Below, one piece after another: positions 1-6,860 of a stretch of DNA of 11,366 nt. The position numbers and the translations under genes are program-made. Source of the stretch: Pseudomonas sp. (GTDB lineage: Bacteria > Pseudomonadota > Gammaproteobacteria > Pseudomonadales > Pseudomonadaceae); assembly GCA_003525045.1 (NCBI GenBank), contig DQGF01000089.1:1-11366 (forward strand), in the 5' to 3' direction. The notes under the pieces are model-generated. The model was not told where the DNA came from. It saw nothing but the letters and a program-made list of their open reading frames with translations, and did not search any database. Positions within the stretch are counted from its first letter, which is position 1. Each line of letters starts with the position of its first letter.

Positions 1-393
1 ATCCTCGCGGCCGTGGTCGGGCCACGGTTTTTCGATCGGCGGGTGTTCGATGAACGCCTGTTCTTCGAAGAAACCCTGGCAGCCGTTCGCTACGGGCAGA
101 AAGTTGCCCTGGCCAGCGGTTGCCTGACCCAGGTCAGCGTCGAGCCCAGCGGTTACCACCTGCGCCAGGCGGCCAACTGTACCAGCGGCGCCTACAACGC
201 CGAGGTCCGCAGCCCGGATGGCGATACAACCTTTGCCGCTGCAGCGCCCACTGATGTGACGCTGACAACGGTCAATTTTCCCGTGGTATTCGACTCGCTG
301 GGCCGTCCGTCCAGCGCGGCGAGTGCCACTGTCGGAACCGTCAACGGCGGCTTCACATTCAACGTAACGGCCGAAACAGGTCTGGTGCATTGA
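1..393 (+). CDS. mshC: MSHA-type minor prepilin, MshC-like (5' end outside window)
   Basis: The frame is open from base 1 to TGA at 391-393, giving about 130 residues of a protein whose start lies upstream of the window. The first residues (ILAAVVGPRFF) look like the end of the hydrophobic N-terminal helix of a type IV prepilin. The next stretch, FDERLFFEETLAAVRYGQK followed by VALASGC, is the typical alpha1-C segment of MshC/GspH-like minor pilins. After it come a Cys pair (in ASGC and AANCTSG) and a beta-rich C-terminal half. Prepilins of this type are processed by the PilD peptidase in the inner membrane and join the pilus. The stop overlaps the TTG start of the next gene (TTGA), as expected in an msh operon. 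The cleavage motif cannot be seen, so naming it mshC rests on its position before mshD and on the residues quoted. Another internal ATG/GTG start is unlikely because the helix is already under way at base 1. Confidence 0.75.
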   Translation: MLAAVVGPRFFDRRVFDERLFFEETLAAVRYGQKVALASGCLTQVSVEPSGYHLRQAANCTSGAYNAEVRSPDGDTTFAAAAPTDVTLTTVNFPVVFDSLGRPSSAASATVGTVNGGFTFNVTAETGLVH

Positions 394-845
394 AGCGCCA
401 ACGGGGCATGACCCTGATCGAACTGGTGATCACCATCGTGATCATCGGAATCGCCGCGGCGGCCTTGTTCAGTGCCATGGCCGCTATCAGCAGTCGCTCG
501 GCCGACCCGTTGCTGCGCCAGCAGAGCCTGGACATTGCCGAGGCCTATCTCGAGGAAATCCTGCTCAAGGATTTCGCCGACCCAAGCGGCGTCGTCTGCC
601 CTCCCGCTGCGGCTAACCGCAGTCAGTATCAACTGGTCTGCAACTACGCCGGGCTGAATGACAACGGTGTCCGTCAAGCCGATGCCGCGCCGATCGCCGC
701 CCTCGCCGGCTACCGGGTGAATGTCACGGTCAATCCGCAGGCCTGGGCAGGCCTGCCGGCGGCTGATGTGCTGTATGTGGAAGTCACGGTGACCGACCCC
801 GCCAATCAGTCGTTGGTGCTCGGCGCCTATCGGACGCGTTATTGA
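390..845 (+). CDS. mshD: MSHA minor prepilin MshD
   Basis: A 151-residue type IV prepilin. The N-terminus MKRQRG|MTLIELVITIVIIG is a textbook class III signal: the leader ends in Gly6, mature residue 1 is Met7, Glu11 is the conserved +5 Glu, and a hydrophobic helix runs to about residue 34. The following block SADPLLRQQSLDIAEAYLEEIL matches, from memory, the MshD family signature around residues 38-58. A Cys pair at residues 70 and 84 may form a disulfide. The later part (YAGLNDNG, then LAGYRVNVTV) also fits MshD. The start is TTG at 390, because it places the leader peptide correctly and overlaps the previous stop by four bases. The stop TGA (843-845) overlaps the ATG of mshO. MshD is thought to be a minor pilin involved in priming or tip assembly of the MSHA pilus; that role is known from the family and was not tested here. 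Confidence 0.88.
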   Translation: MKRQRGMTLIELVITIVIIGIAAAALFSAMAAISSRSADPLLRQQSLDIAEAYLEEILLKDFADPSGVVCPPAAANRSQYQLVCNYAGLNDNGVRQADAAPIAALAGYRVNVTVNPQAWAGLPAADVLYVEVTVTDPANQSLVLGAYRTRY

Positions 846-1741
846 TGAACGGCTCAGCACACAACCGCGGTTTCACCCTGGTCGAACTGGTACTGGTGAT
901 CGCCCTGGCCGGCGTTGTCCTGGTGATGATTGGCAGTGTGTTGTCGCATCCGTTACAGGGTTTCGTCGATCAGAGCCGACGTGGCGCGCTGGTGGATCAA
1001 GCGGCCAGCGCACTGGACCGGATGATCCGCGATGTGCGACTGGCCGTGCCCAATTCGATTCGGGTATCGGCTGATGGCCAGGCGGTGGAGCTGCTGCTGA
1101 TTCACAGTGCCGCGCGCTACCGCTCGAACCGGCATGACAGTGAAGGCCTGCGTTTTTCCGGGGAGACTGCCGGCACCTGCGCCAGCACCACCGTCGGCGG
1201 CCGCTGCGATGAGGTGCAGGTGCTGGACGCGGCGTTCGATCCCGCAGGCGCGCGGTGGATGGTGCTGTACAACATCGGCGCCGAGTCGGGGGGTGTTCCG
1301 ATCGCCGGGAGCAATCTCTGGGCACCGGCTGACCCGGGAGTGATTACCCCCACAGGCAGCACCTTCAGTCTGATCCCGGGTGCACCCGGCGCGGAAAGCC
1401 TGATCGCGGTGGGCAACCTGCCCGTCGGCGGTTTTCGCTTCGCCTATGGGTCGCCGCAGCATCGTTTGTACCTGGCCAGTTCGGTGGTGGGTTTTCGCTG
1501 CCAAAATGGTCAACTGGTTCGCTACAGCTATAACCGACTGCTGCCTGCGCTACCTGCCGACCCACCCGCCGACTCCAACCCCGAGCCGATGGCACGCCAT
1601 GTCGACTGTGGGCAAACCTATTTCACCTACCAGGCCGGCAGTACTCAGCGCAGTGGCTTACTGTCCCTGGTGTTGCGGATCACCCTCGAGGGCGAAAGCT
1701 TCCAACTCGTGCAACAGGTCCATGTCGACAATGCGCCCTGA
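845..1741 (+). CDS. mshO: MSHA minor prepilin MshO
   Basis: A 298-residue prepilin with a long globular C-terminal part, which is the usual size for MshO. The N-terminus has the cleavage site HNRG|FTLVELVLVIA (Gly9/Phe10, Glu14 at +5), followed by a transmembrane helix to about residue 32. The segment FVDQSRRGALVDQAASALDR and then MIRDVRLAVPNSIRV (residues 40-74) is the MshO-type amphipathic helix. The C-terminus LEGESFQLVQQVHVDNAP is also characteristic. I chose ATG at 845, which overlaps the mshD stop as TGATG. A TTG three bases upstream would add one residue. The final 11 bases overlap the start of mshP, so coupled translation is likely. It resembles the large minor pseudopilins (GspJ/PilW-like) of tip complexes; that comparison is inference. 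Confidence 0.88.
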   Translation: MNGSAHNRGFTLVELVLVIALAGVVLVMIGSVLSHPLQGFVDQSRRGALVDQAASALDRMIRDVRLAVPNSIRVSADGQAVELLLIHSAARYRSNRHDSEGLRFSGETAGTCASTTVGGRCDEVQVLDAAFDPAGARWMVLYNIGAESGGVPIAGSNLWAPADPGVITPTGSTFSLIPGAPGAESLIAVGNLPVGGFRFAYGSPQHRLYLASSVVGFRCQNGQLVRYSYNRLLPALPADPPADSNPEPMARHVDCGQTYFTYQAGSTQRSGLLSLVLRITLEGESFQLVQQVHVDNAP

Positions 1742-2158
1742 TCCCCGCTGGCCTCGACACGCCCAGGGTTTTGGCCTGGTGGCGGCCATGTTTTTACTCA
1801 TCGTGGTAACACTGGTAGTGATCACCATGGCGCGTCTGTCGGTTACACAACACGGCAGCAACAGTCTGGCCTCCAGCAAGCGCGGGCCTATCAGGCTGCA
1901 CGGGCCGGGCTGGAGTGGGGAATAAGCCAGGCGATGAGTACCGGCCACTGCGTGGAAGGGACCCCCGACCTGAGCGGCAATAATCTTGCCGACTTCAATC
2001 TCGGCGTGGCATGCAGCAGCAACAGCTATCTGGATAATAACGGCTCCGCCTTACAGATCTTCCGCTTCACCTCCACCGCGCAGAACGGCACACCAGGCAG
2101 CCGCTTCGATTACGCCTACCGGCAGCTTGCCGCGACCATAGAGAAAGGAACTCCATGA
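1731..2158 (+). pseudogene. mshP: MSHA pilin-like protein MshP, broken by a one-base frameshift
   Basis: Translation from ATG at 1731 gives MRPDPRWPRHAQGFGLVAAM plus a hydrophobic helix (FLLIVVTLVVITMARLS), the normal MshP/PilX-like N-terminus with a G|F cleavage site and no +5 Glu. After the codons for SLAS (about 1863-1877) the frame becomes nonsense and stops at TAA 1923-1925. The -1 frame resumes at 1874 and reads QQARAYQAARAGLEWGISQA, the conserved MshP/PilX block. It then runs without a stop to TGA at 2156-2158, including Cys residues in GHCVEG and VACSSN. Joined, the product would be about 142 residues, normal for MshP. Adding one base near the GGCCTCC at 1868-1874 (for example restoring GCC-CTC-CAG, giving LALQQAR) repairs the gene. 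The gene overlaps mshO by 11 bases and mshQ by ATGA. No canonical slippery heptamer is present, so a deletion or a sequencing error is more likely than programmed frameshifting. Confidence 0.85.
2144..2150 (+). promoter_or_regulatory. Ribosome binding site of mshQ
   Basis: AAAGGAA lies with its GGA six bases before the ATG at 2155, inside the 3' end of mshP. It supports the ATG start and could allow MshQ to be translated independently of the broken mshP frame. Confidence 0.6.
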
Positions 2159-5115
2159 GCAGAAAAGCATTCATGCGGGGGGGCTTGTGCGTTGCGCTTC
2201 TGGCGGGCCTGGCGCTGACCAGCCTGGCTCACGCCGCAAGCACTTATACCTTCGGCTTGCTGGGTACAAACGCTCCATGCTCAGGGGGCTGGAGCAAAAG
2301 TGGCCATACGTTCACCTGCAGTGGTCAGATGATCCTCGGTTCCGGGGACGCATTGGCGACCAGTATCTTGATTTTCGGCAACATCACCGTGGTGGCGAAT
2401 CAGGGGTTTTCACTGGACAGCAACGCGATCGGCACCCGCACTAAAACGGTGGCACTGGTCTCCGTTGGCGGTGCGATTGACGTCGTGGGTACCGGCAGTA
2501 CGTTCAGTGCTTCGGTGAGTTCCACCGATGGCGCAATCAGCATGACCAACGCCACCGTGGCAGGCTCAGTCCAGACCACCAACGGCGCCATAACCCTGGT
2601 TGGCGGCGCGATTGCCGGCGATGCTCAGGCTGGCGGGGCGATTACGACCACGGATGCGCCGGTCACCGGCAACCTGACCAGTAACTCAGGCGCCATAACG
2701 CTAACCGGTGGCAGTGTCAGCGGTAATGTCCTGGCCGCCGGCGTCATTACCGCCACCGATTCTCCGGTGACTGGCAACCTGACCAGCAGCACGGCCGCTA
2801 TCACCCTGGTGCGCGGCAGCGTCGCGGGTGATGTCAATGCGGCCGCCGCCATCACCATTACCGACAGCTGCATCGGTGGCAGTGTACTGGCCGGTGGCGC
2901 TATCACCCTCACCCGCACCACTGTCGGCAACAATGCCCAGGCCGGTGGCGCTATCACCGCCACCAACAGTTGTATCGAAGGCACTATCCTGGCGGGCGGC
3001 GCCACCACCATCACCGGCGATTGCTCATCCAGCCCGACGCAGGCCAGTTGCAAGGCTACGCCGCCGACCACGCCCCTCGATCACTTCGCCTTCAGCTATG
3101 CGGGCGCAGCGCTGACCTGCAATCCACAGCCGATCACAATCAGTGCCTGCAGCAGTGCCGACTGCAGCCTTTACGCCGATCCAGTCAGTATTACCCTGAG
3201 CCCCTCCAGCGGTTGGACAGCCACACCGCCTGCGGTCATGAGCGGCAACACCATTACCTTCAGCGGCGGCAGTGCCCAGGCAACGTTGCGTAGCGCCGCC
3301 GCCGGGAACGTGAGCCTGGCTGTCGTCGCGTCGGTCCCTGCAAGCACCGCGCAGGTCGTCTGCTCGACCAGCGCGTGTACGATCGGCTATGCCGAGAGCG
3401 GTTTTATTTTTGATGTGCCGACCCTGATAGCGGCCCGACCACAGAGCAACATTGCCTTGCGCGCCGTGAAAAAAAGCGATGCCTCGCAGGCCTGTGTGCC
3501 GGGTTTTTCCAATGTCACCCGCAAACTGAGTTTTAGCTCGGCCTACCTTGATCCCGGTACGGGCAGCCAACCGGTGATGGTCAATGGCACCCCGATAACG
3601 GGCAGCTCGCGCGAGCTCGACCTGGCCTTCGACAACACCGGCAGCACGCGCCTTACCGTCCGTTACGACGACGCCGGGCAGATGATGCTCACTGCCAGCT
3701 ACCAGGGCATCGCCGCCAACAACGATGCCGGACTCAGCATGAGCGGGAGCGATGTGTTCGTCGTCAAACCCTACGGCTTGTGCCTGCAGACCGATTCAAC
3801 GTGCAGCGTTGCGGGTGTCAGTAGCGATTGCAAGGTGTTCCCCGATGTGCGCGCGGGCGACTCGTTTCCCCTGCGCATTCAGGCGGTCGGCTGGCTGGCG
3901 GACGACGAGCCCCTGACGGCGGCTGCGTTGTGCCGCGACCCTATCGTCACGCGCAATTTCCGAATGACTGACATTCCCCTGGTCAGCGAAGTGGTCGCTC
4001 CCCTGCCCGGTGACAACGGAACAGTCTCGCCGGCTCAATACAGTCATGTTTTAGGTAGCCAGACGACGACCCTCACTTCAATTTCCGAAGTCGGCGTATT
4101 TCAACTCCGTGCAACACCATTGGCCAATGCCTATTTCGGTGAAACCGTCAGTGGCGGTGAGAGCGGCTTGGTCGGACGCTTGACTCCCGCTTATCTGGGC
4201 GTCCAGGCAAGTGCCAGCCTGACGCCCAGCTGTGATTCGTCCTTCAGTTATCAGGGTCAGCCCATGGCCTTTGCCGCCGGACAAGAGCCTGACTTGAAGG
4301 TCACCGGTTTTAGTCGCGCCGCCGGCATCACGCATAACTATGATCGCGGCGCATTCTGGCGGTTGGCGACGCCGGTGCCGGATGCATACACCTCTATTAC
4401 CGGCAAGCTCAGCCTGGATGCCAGCGGGCGCTTGACCAGCAGTGGCGGAGCAACTCTGACGCGAGGCGGTGCCGACGATGGCGACGGCAGCCAGCGCTAC
4501 CGCTGGAGCAACGAAACCCTCCAATACACGCCGGCAATCCTGCCATTGGCCGATGACCGACCATTTATTGCGGCCATTGCCGGGAGCTTCAGCGCTGCAA
4601 CATTGACCGATAGCGATGGTGCCTGTTTTGGCGATGGTAATGGTTGTTCGGCGTATCACTATGACTTCGCCAACAGCCCTGGTAGCGAAGTCAGACTTGG
4701 CCGCTTGCGTCTGGGCAACGCCCATGGCTCGGAATTTCAGAGTCTGGACTTGCCTTTGAGCATCGAAACCTGGCAAAACGTTGCAGGTGGCCGCTTTCGG
4801 GTTGAAGGTCTGGATACCTGCACCACGGCAACCATTTTGCAGGCGCCAGGGCTAACCTCATACACGGGGCAGCTCGGCCAGGAAAACTACGCTAACGACA
4901 AGATCACATTAATCGCACCGAGTGCTGGCCTGGGCCTGTTACGCCTGCAGGCTCCCGGCATCAATGGATCAGTCCTAGGTCAGTTATCGGCAATGCCGTC
5001 CTGGCTTTTCTATGACTGGAATGGCAAGGGCCGCGAGGCGGCAACTGGTCTGGCCAGATTCGGTATCTATCGAGGTTCGCCGTCGATGATATTTCACCGG
5101 GAGGTTTATCGCTAA
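2155..5115 (+). CDS. mshQ: MSHA biogenesis protein MshQ (DUF6701-type), with a beta-solenoid-like repeat domain
   Basis: A 986-residue exported protein, the last gene of the msh operon. Residues 1-28 are a Sec signal peptide (basic start SRKAFMR, hydrophobic core, cleavage after AHA). Residues 29-105 form a variable N-terminal region with a Cys pair (NAPCSGG, FTCSG). Residues 106 to about 290 hold ten or eleven 17-18-residue repeats of the form GAITxTxxxVxGNxxxx. From about residue 305 (PLDHFAFSYAGAALTCNPQP) to the end is the MshQ/DUF6701-type region, rich in paired Cys, with the motifs SCDSSFSYQGQPMAF and FWRL. The C-terminus is WLFYDWNGKGREAATGLARF followed by GIYRGSPSMIFHREVYR, the usual MshQ ending. 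The protein lacks a membrane anchor and is probably assembled on the pilus or outer surface; a tip role like PilY1 is inference. The ATG overlaps the mshP stop (ATGA). Family assignment is from remembered motifs. Confidence 0.88.
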   Translation: MSRKAFMRGGLCVALLAGLALTSLAHAASTYTFGLLGTNAPCSGGWSKSGHTFTCSGQMILGSGDALATSILIFGNITVVANQGFSLDSNAIGTRTKTVALVSVGGAIDVVGTGSTFSASVSSTDGAISMTNATVAGSVQTTNGAITLVGGAIAGDAQAGGAITTTDAPVTGNLTSNSGAITLTGGSVSGNVLAAGVITATDSPVTGNLTSSTAAITLVRGSVAGDVNAAAAITITDSCIGGSVLAGGAITLTRTTVGNNAQAGGAITATNSCIEGTILAGGATTITGDCSSSPTQASCKATPPTTPLDHFAFSYAGAALTCNPQPITISACSSADCSLYADPVSITLSPSSGWTATPPAVMSGNTITFSGGSAQATLRSAAAGNVSLAVVASVPASTAQVVCSTSACTIGYAESGFIFDVPTLIAARPQSNIALRAVKKSDASQACVPGFSNVTRKLSFSSAYLDPGTGSQPVMVNGTPITGSSRELDLAFDNTGSTRLTVRYDDAGQMMLTASYQGIAANNDAGLSMSGSDVFVVKPYGLCLQTDSTCSVAGVSSDCKVFPDVRAGDSFPLRIQAVGWLADDEPLTAAALCRDPIVTRNFRMTDIPLVSEVVAPLPGDNGTVSPAQYSHVLGSQTTTLTSISEVGVFQLRATPLANAYFGETVSGGESGLVGRLTPAYLGVQASASLTPSCDSSFSYQGQPMAFAAGQEPDLKVTGFSRAAGITHNYDRGAFWRLATPVPDAYTSITGKLSLDASGRLTSSGGATLTRGGADDGDGSQRYRWSNETLQYTPAILPLADDRPFIAAIAGSFSAATLTDSDGACFGDGNGCSAYHYDFANSPGSEVRLGRLRLGNAHGSEFQSLDLPLSIETWQNVAGGRFRVEGLDTCTTATILQAPGLTSYTGQLGQENYANDKITLIAPSAGLGLLRLQAPGINGSVLGQLSAMPSWLFYDWNGKGREAATGLARFGIYRGSPSMIFHREVYR
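2470..3025 (+). repeat. Tandem 17-18-codon repeats within mshQ (35-codon higher-order unit)
   Basis: Consecutive units begin with GAIS, GAIT, GAIT, GAIT, GVIT, AAIT, AAIT, GAIT, GAIT and GATT at spacings of 17 or 18 residues, covering about MshQ residues 106-290. At the DNA level a 19-base block (GGCCGGTGGCGCTATCACC) occurs exactly at 2889-2907 and 2940-2958, 51 bases apart. A nearly identical block coding for PVTGNLTS begins at 2659 and at 2764, 105 bases apart. This shows a two-turn, 35-codon unit. The short period with regular Ile/Val, Thr and Gly resembles bactofilin-like or other right-handed beta-helices. Confidence 0.85.
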
Positions 5116-5207
5116 GCGCCGGGTTTCGAGTAGGTTATATCATCACAACTAAACTCTCATAGGAGCAAACATTTACTCCCCTACCCAACCCGGGCGCCGG
5201 CGCTTTT
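5114..5207. terminator. Possible terminator region between convergent mshQ and hipA
   Basis: AAGCGCCGG at 5114-5122, touching the mshQ stop, is the reverse complement of CCGGCGCTT at 5197-5205, which is followed by TT. Additional pairing is possible inside (GTAGG 5130-5134 with CCTAC 5180-5184). The 3' arm includes the self-complementary GCGCCGGCGC followed by TTTT. The spacing is long for a classical intrinsic terminator, so this is only a candidate. The rest of the 110-base gap shows nothing else. Confidence 0.3.
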
Positions 5208-5225
5208 CGGAAGGTCGAATACGTG

Positions 5226-6437
5226 CTACCGCATACGCGCAGTGCTGACCGCTGCGCGGGCCATCTCCAGTTCTTCGCCTCGCAACCATTGAGCGTAATA
5301 GTCTTTCAGTTCCTCCTCCCAGCCAGCCACTTCATCCAGCAAGTGCTCGGCGTGTTCGCGGGTCAGCGCAAAGTGAGCATGATGACTGAGCAAATTGGCA
5401 CGACTGATTTGATTGCCATCCCGGCCCACCGCCATGGCCAGGGTCTGTGCAGGACCTTCGTCCACAATCGGCAACACGTCGTACATAGGCGAGAGGCGCC
5501 ATTGTCCTGCGAGCCAGATAATGGAGTGGTTCCGTGGGTGGTCGTCGCTGTTGCCAGCCAAGGCGTTGTAGCACATCCGTTTGAACAGCTCTTGCAGATC
5601 CACGCCCGGGACACCGCGCCGGCGCATTTCATCGGCCACTGCCGCATATCGCCAGTCACGGTGGTATTGCGCATTCCATTCAGCGTCCAACAAGGTCAAT
5701 GCACTGAGCATCGGGATGCGCCTGGCGCCTTCGGCCAAGGGTGTACGGTCGAAGCGTTCGATCAATAACGTGGATGGCGTTTCGGCATGCAAGGCGGTAT
5801 TGGCGACGTTCAAACCCTTCGACGCGGCGAAGGTCATGCAGGCATATTCGATTGAGGGGAAATCGTATAGGTCAAACCGGTCTCGAGGCTTGGCCAGAAT
5901 CAGCATCCCGTGATCCTGCAACGTTCGCTTTGGTCGCGCACCGCCGAGAGACGAGCGTTGCTGGCGGATGTTCAGCATCGCGATGGACTGTTCATCCAGT
6001 TGTCCGTCATAGACCGCTTCGCAGGCTTCTATGAATTTTGCCAAGCCTTTCAAGGTCGGCACCGAACTGTCGCCCAGACCGGGGGTGGGAACAGTCGCTG
6101 TCCCGGCCAGGAGATTGCCGACGCGGTCGTTGTTGGGCGACTTGAGCAAAAAATCGATGGGCGCCAGCACTTGACCGAACGCGCGCTGGAGCAAGCGCTC
6201 TCCCCATCCATCCGGCATGGCGTCGTTGATAAAGCCCGGTATGCCACGGTTCTTGGTAATGCCGGTATAGGCTTCTGCACGCAATGGATAGTTGATGGGA
6301 TCTGGCACCCAGTTGCCACTCTCTACATAGTCGGGGGCGTAAATAAACTCGCCGAACTTCCCCTGGAGTGTCAGCCTGCCCAGGGTCAGCATCTCTCCGG
6401 TGTCCGGGTGCTCCATGTAAATGTAGGCACGGGACAT
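5226..6437 (-). CDS. hipA: HipA-family serine/threonine kinase toxin
   Basis: A 403-residue HipA toxin, near the usual 400-440 residues. The N-terminal subdomain (about 1-110, with GIPGFINDAMPDGWGERLL at 65-83) matches the HipA N1 domain. The kinase core has the P-loop SSLGGARPK (162-170), the ATP-contacting Lys in LAKP (K183), LLIERFDR (224-231), the catalytic loop NSDDHPRN (296-303; D298 is the expected catalytic Asp and N303 a metal ligand) and the metal-binding Asp in LSPMYDVLP (D320). All key residues are present, so the kinase looks active. E. coli HipA phosphorylates GltX and causes growth arrest and persistence; the target of this homologue is unknown. The ATG at 6437 overlaps the hipB stop as TGATG and is preceded by a strong GGAGG about 6-7 bases upstream. 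It is convergent with mshQ. Confidence 0.93.
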   Translation of the reverse strand: MSRAYIYMEHPDTGEMLTLGRLTLQGKFGEFIYAPDYVESGNWVPDPINYPLRAEAYTGITKNRGIPGFINDAMPDGWGERLLQRAFGQVLAPIDFLLKSPNNDRVGNLLAGTATVPTPGLGDSSVPTLKGLAKFIEACEAVYDGQLDEQSIAMLNIRQQRSSLGGARPKRTLQDHGMLILAKPRDRFDLYDFPSIEYACMTFAASKGLNVANTALHAETPSTLLIERFDRTPLAEGARRIPMLSALTLLDAEWNAQYHRDWRYAAVADEMRRRGVPGVDLQELFKRMCYNALAGNSDDHPRNHSIIWLAGQWRLSPMYDVLPIVDEGPAQTLAMAVGRDGNQISRANLLSHHAHFALTREHAEHLLDEVAGWEEELKDYYAQWLRGEELEMARAAVSTARMR

Positions 6438-6781
6438 CAGAAATCCTCCGCTTTAGGTTTGCGCAACCGCACACGCTTCGAGGCAATGCTCTGATGAGCA
6501 TCCTCATCAGTGACATGACGGGTGATCTGCGATGTGGTTTCGATCCCGTCCAATGAGCCGAAAATCAGCTCGTTGATTCCAAGGCGCCACAGGACCAGCA
6601 TGAAAGATCGAAGATCGACGAATTCCGACCCATTCTCGATTTTGCGCAGCGTGTGCTCGGAGATGCCCAGCGTCGATTTCAAGTCCGCTTGACGCAACCC
6701 CAACGCCAAGCGCCTGGCTTTGACCAAAAGCCCTATTTTACTGAGGCTATCGGCACAGTCGACCGGGAAAAAGTCTTTCAT
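6437..6781 (-). CDS. hipB: HipB-like antitoxin, XRE-family DNA-binding protein
   Basis: A 114-residue protein with one helix-turn-helix of the XRE/Cro type at about residues 16-70. The segment GLLVKARRLALGLRQADL is helices 1-2, and GISEHTLRKIENG is the recognition helix with the usual turn. The C-terminal tail is basic (KRVRLRKPK). It lies upstream of and overlaps hipA by one base, the standard antitoxin-toxin order. It should bind and neutralise HipA and repress the shared promoter, probably through the palindrome at 6800-6822. I use ATG at 6781 because it is the best start codon. Two in-frame GTGs at 6793 and 6790 would add up to four residues (MVRI). The ribosome binding site is weak in either case. 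Confidence 0.88.
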   Translation of the reverse strand: MKDFFPVDCADSLSKIGLLVKARRLALGLRQADLKSTLGISEHTLRKIENGSEFVDLRSFMLVLWRLGINELIFGSLDGIETTSQITRHVTDEDAHQSIASKRVRLRKPKAEDF

Positions 6782-6799
6782 AATGCGCACCACAAAGAG

Positions 6800-6822
6800 C
6801 GTTATCCGTCATAAGGTTAACG
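6800..6822. promoter_or_regulatory. Putative HipB operator palindrome
   Basis: CGTTATCC (6800-6807), a 7-base spacer, then GGTTAACG (6815-6822): the arms match as inverted repeats at 7 of 8 positions. The core TATCC-N7-GGTTA closely resembles the E. coli HipB operator TATCC-N8-GGATA. It sits 19 bases upstream of the hipB ATG, where an autorepressor would be expected to bind. Function is inferred. Confidence 0.55.
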
Positions 6823-6860
6823 ATAGCACGTATTATCTTTTTATTTGAAACGTTAATAGA
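6817..6860 (-). promoter_or_regulatory. AT-rich hipBA promoter region with further half-sites
   Basis: This stretch is strikingly AT-rich beside GC-rich genes. On the - strand it contains GATAAT (6837-6832, 5 of 6 to TATAAT). A second inverted pair GATA-N8-TATC lies at 6822-6837, and TTAACG (6817-6822) is repeated inverted as CGTTAA (6851-6856). No convincing -35 at standard spacing is seen. Several HipB sites, as in E. coli, are plausible. Confidence 0.35.

Noticed and set aside
192..860. 222-codon - strand frame opposite mshC/mshD
   Set aside because: Antisense to two pilin genes with clear prepilin features; no independent support.
1866..1880. Programmed -1 frameshifting in mshP
   Set aside because: No X-XXY-YYZ slippery heptamer, and no obvious stimulatory hairpin or pseudoknot was seen; a single-base deletion explains the data more simply.
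2470..3025. CRISPR array or satellite repeat
   Set aside because: The repeats are codon-phased, diverged and contained in one open frame; there are no constant repeats with unique spacers.
4078..4776. 232-codon - strand frame opposite mshQ
   Set aside because: Shadow of the mshQ frame, low-complexity composition, no ribosome binding site or family resemblance.
5223..5768. 181-codon + strand frame opposite hipA
   Set aside because: Antisense to hipA, whose kinase motifs are all intact; the translated product has no recognisable features.
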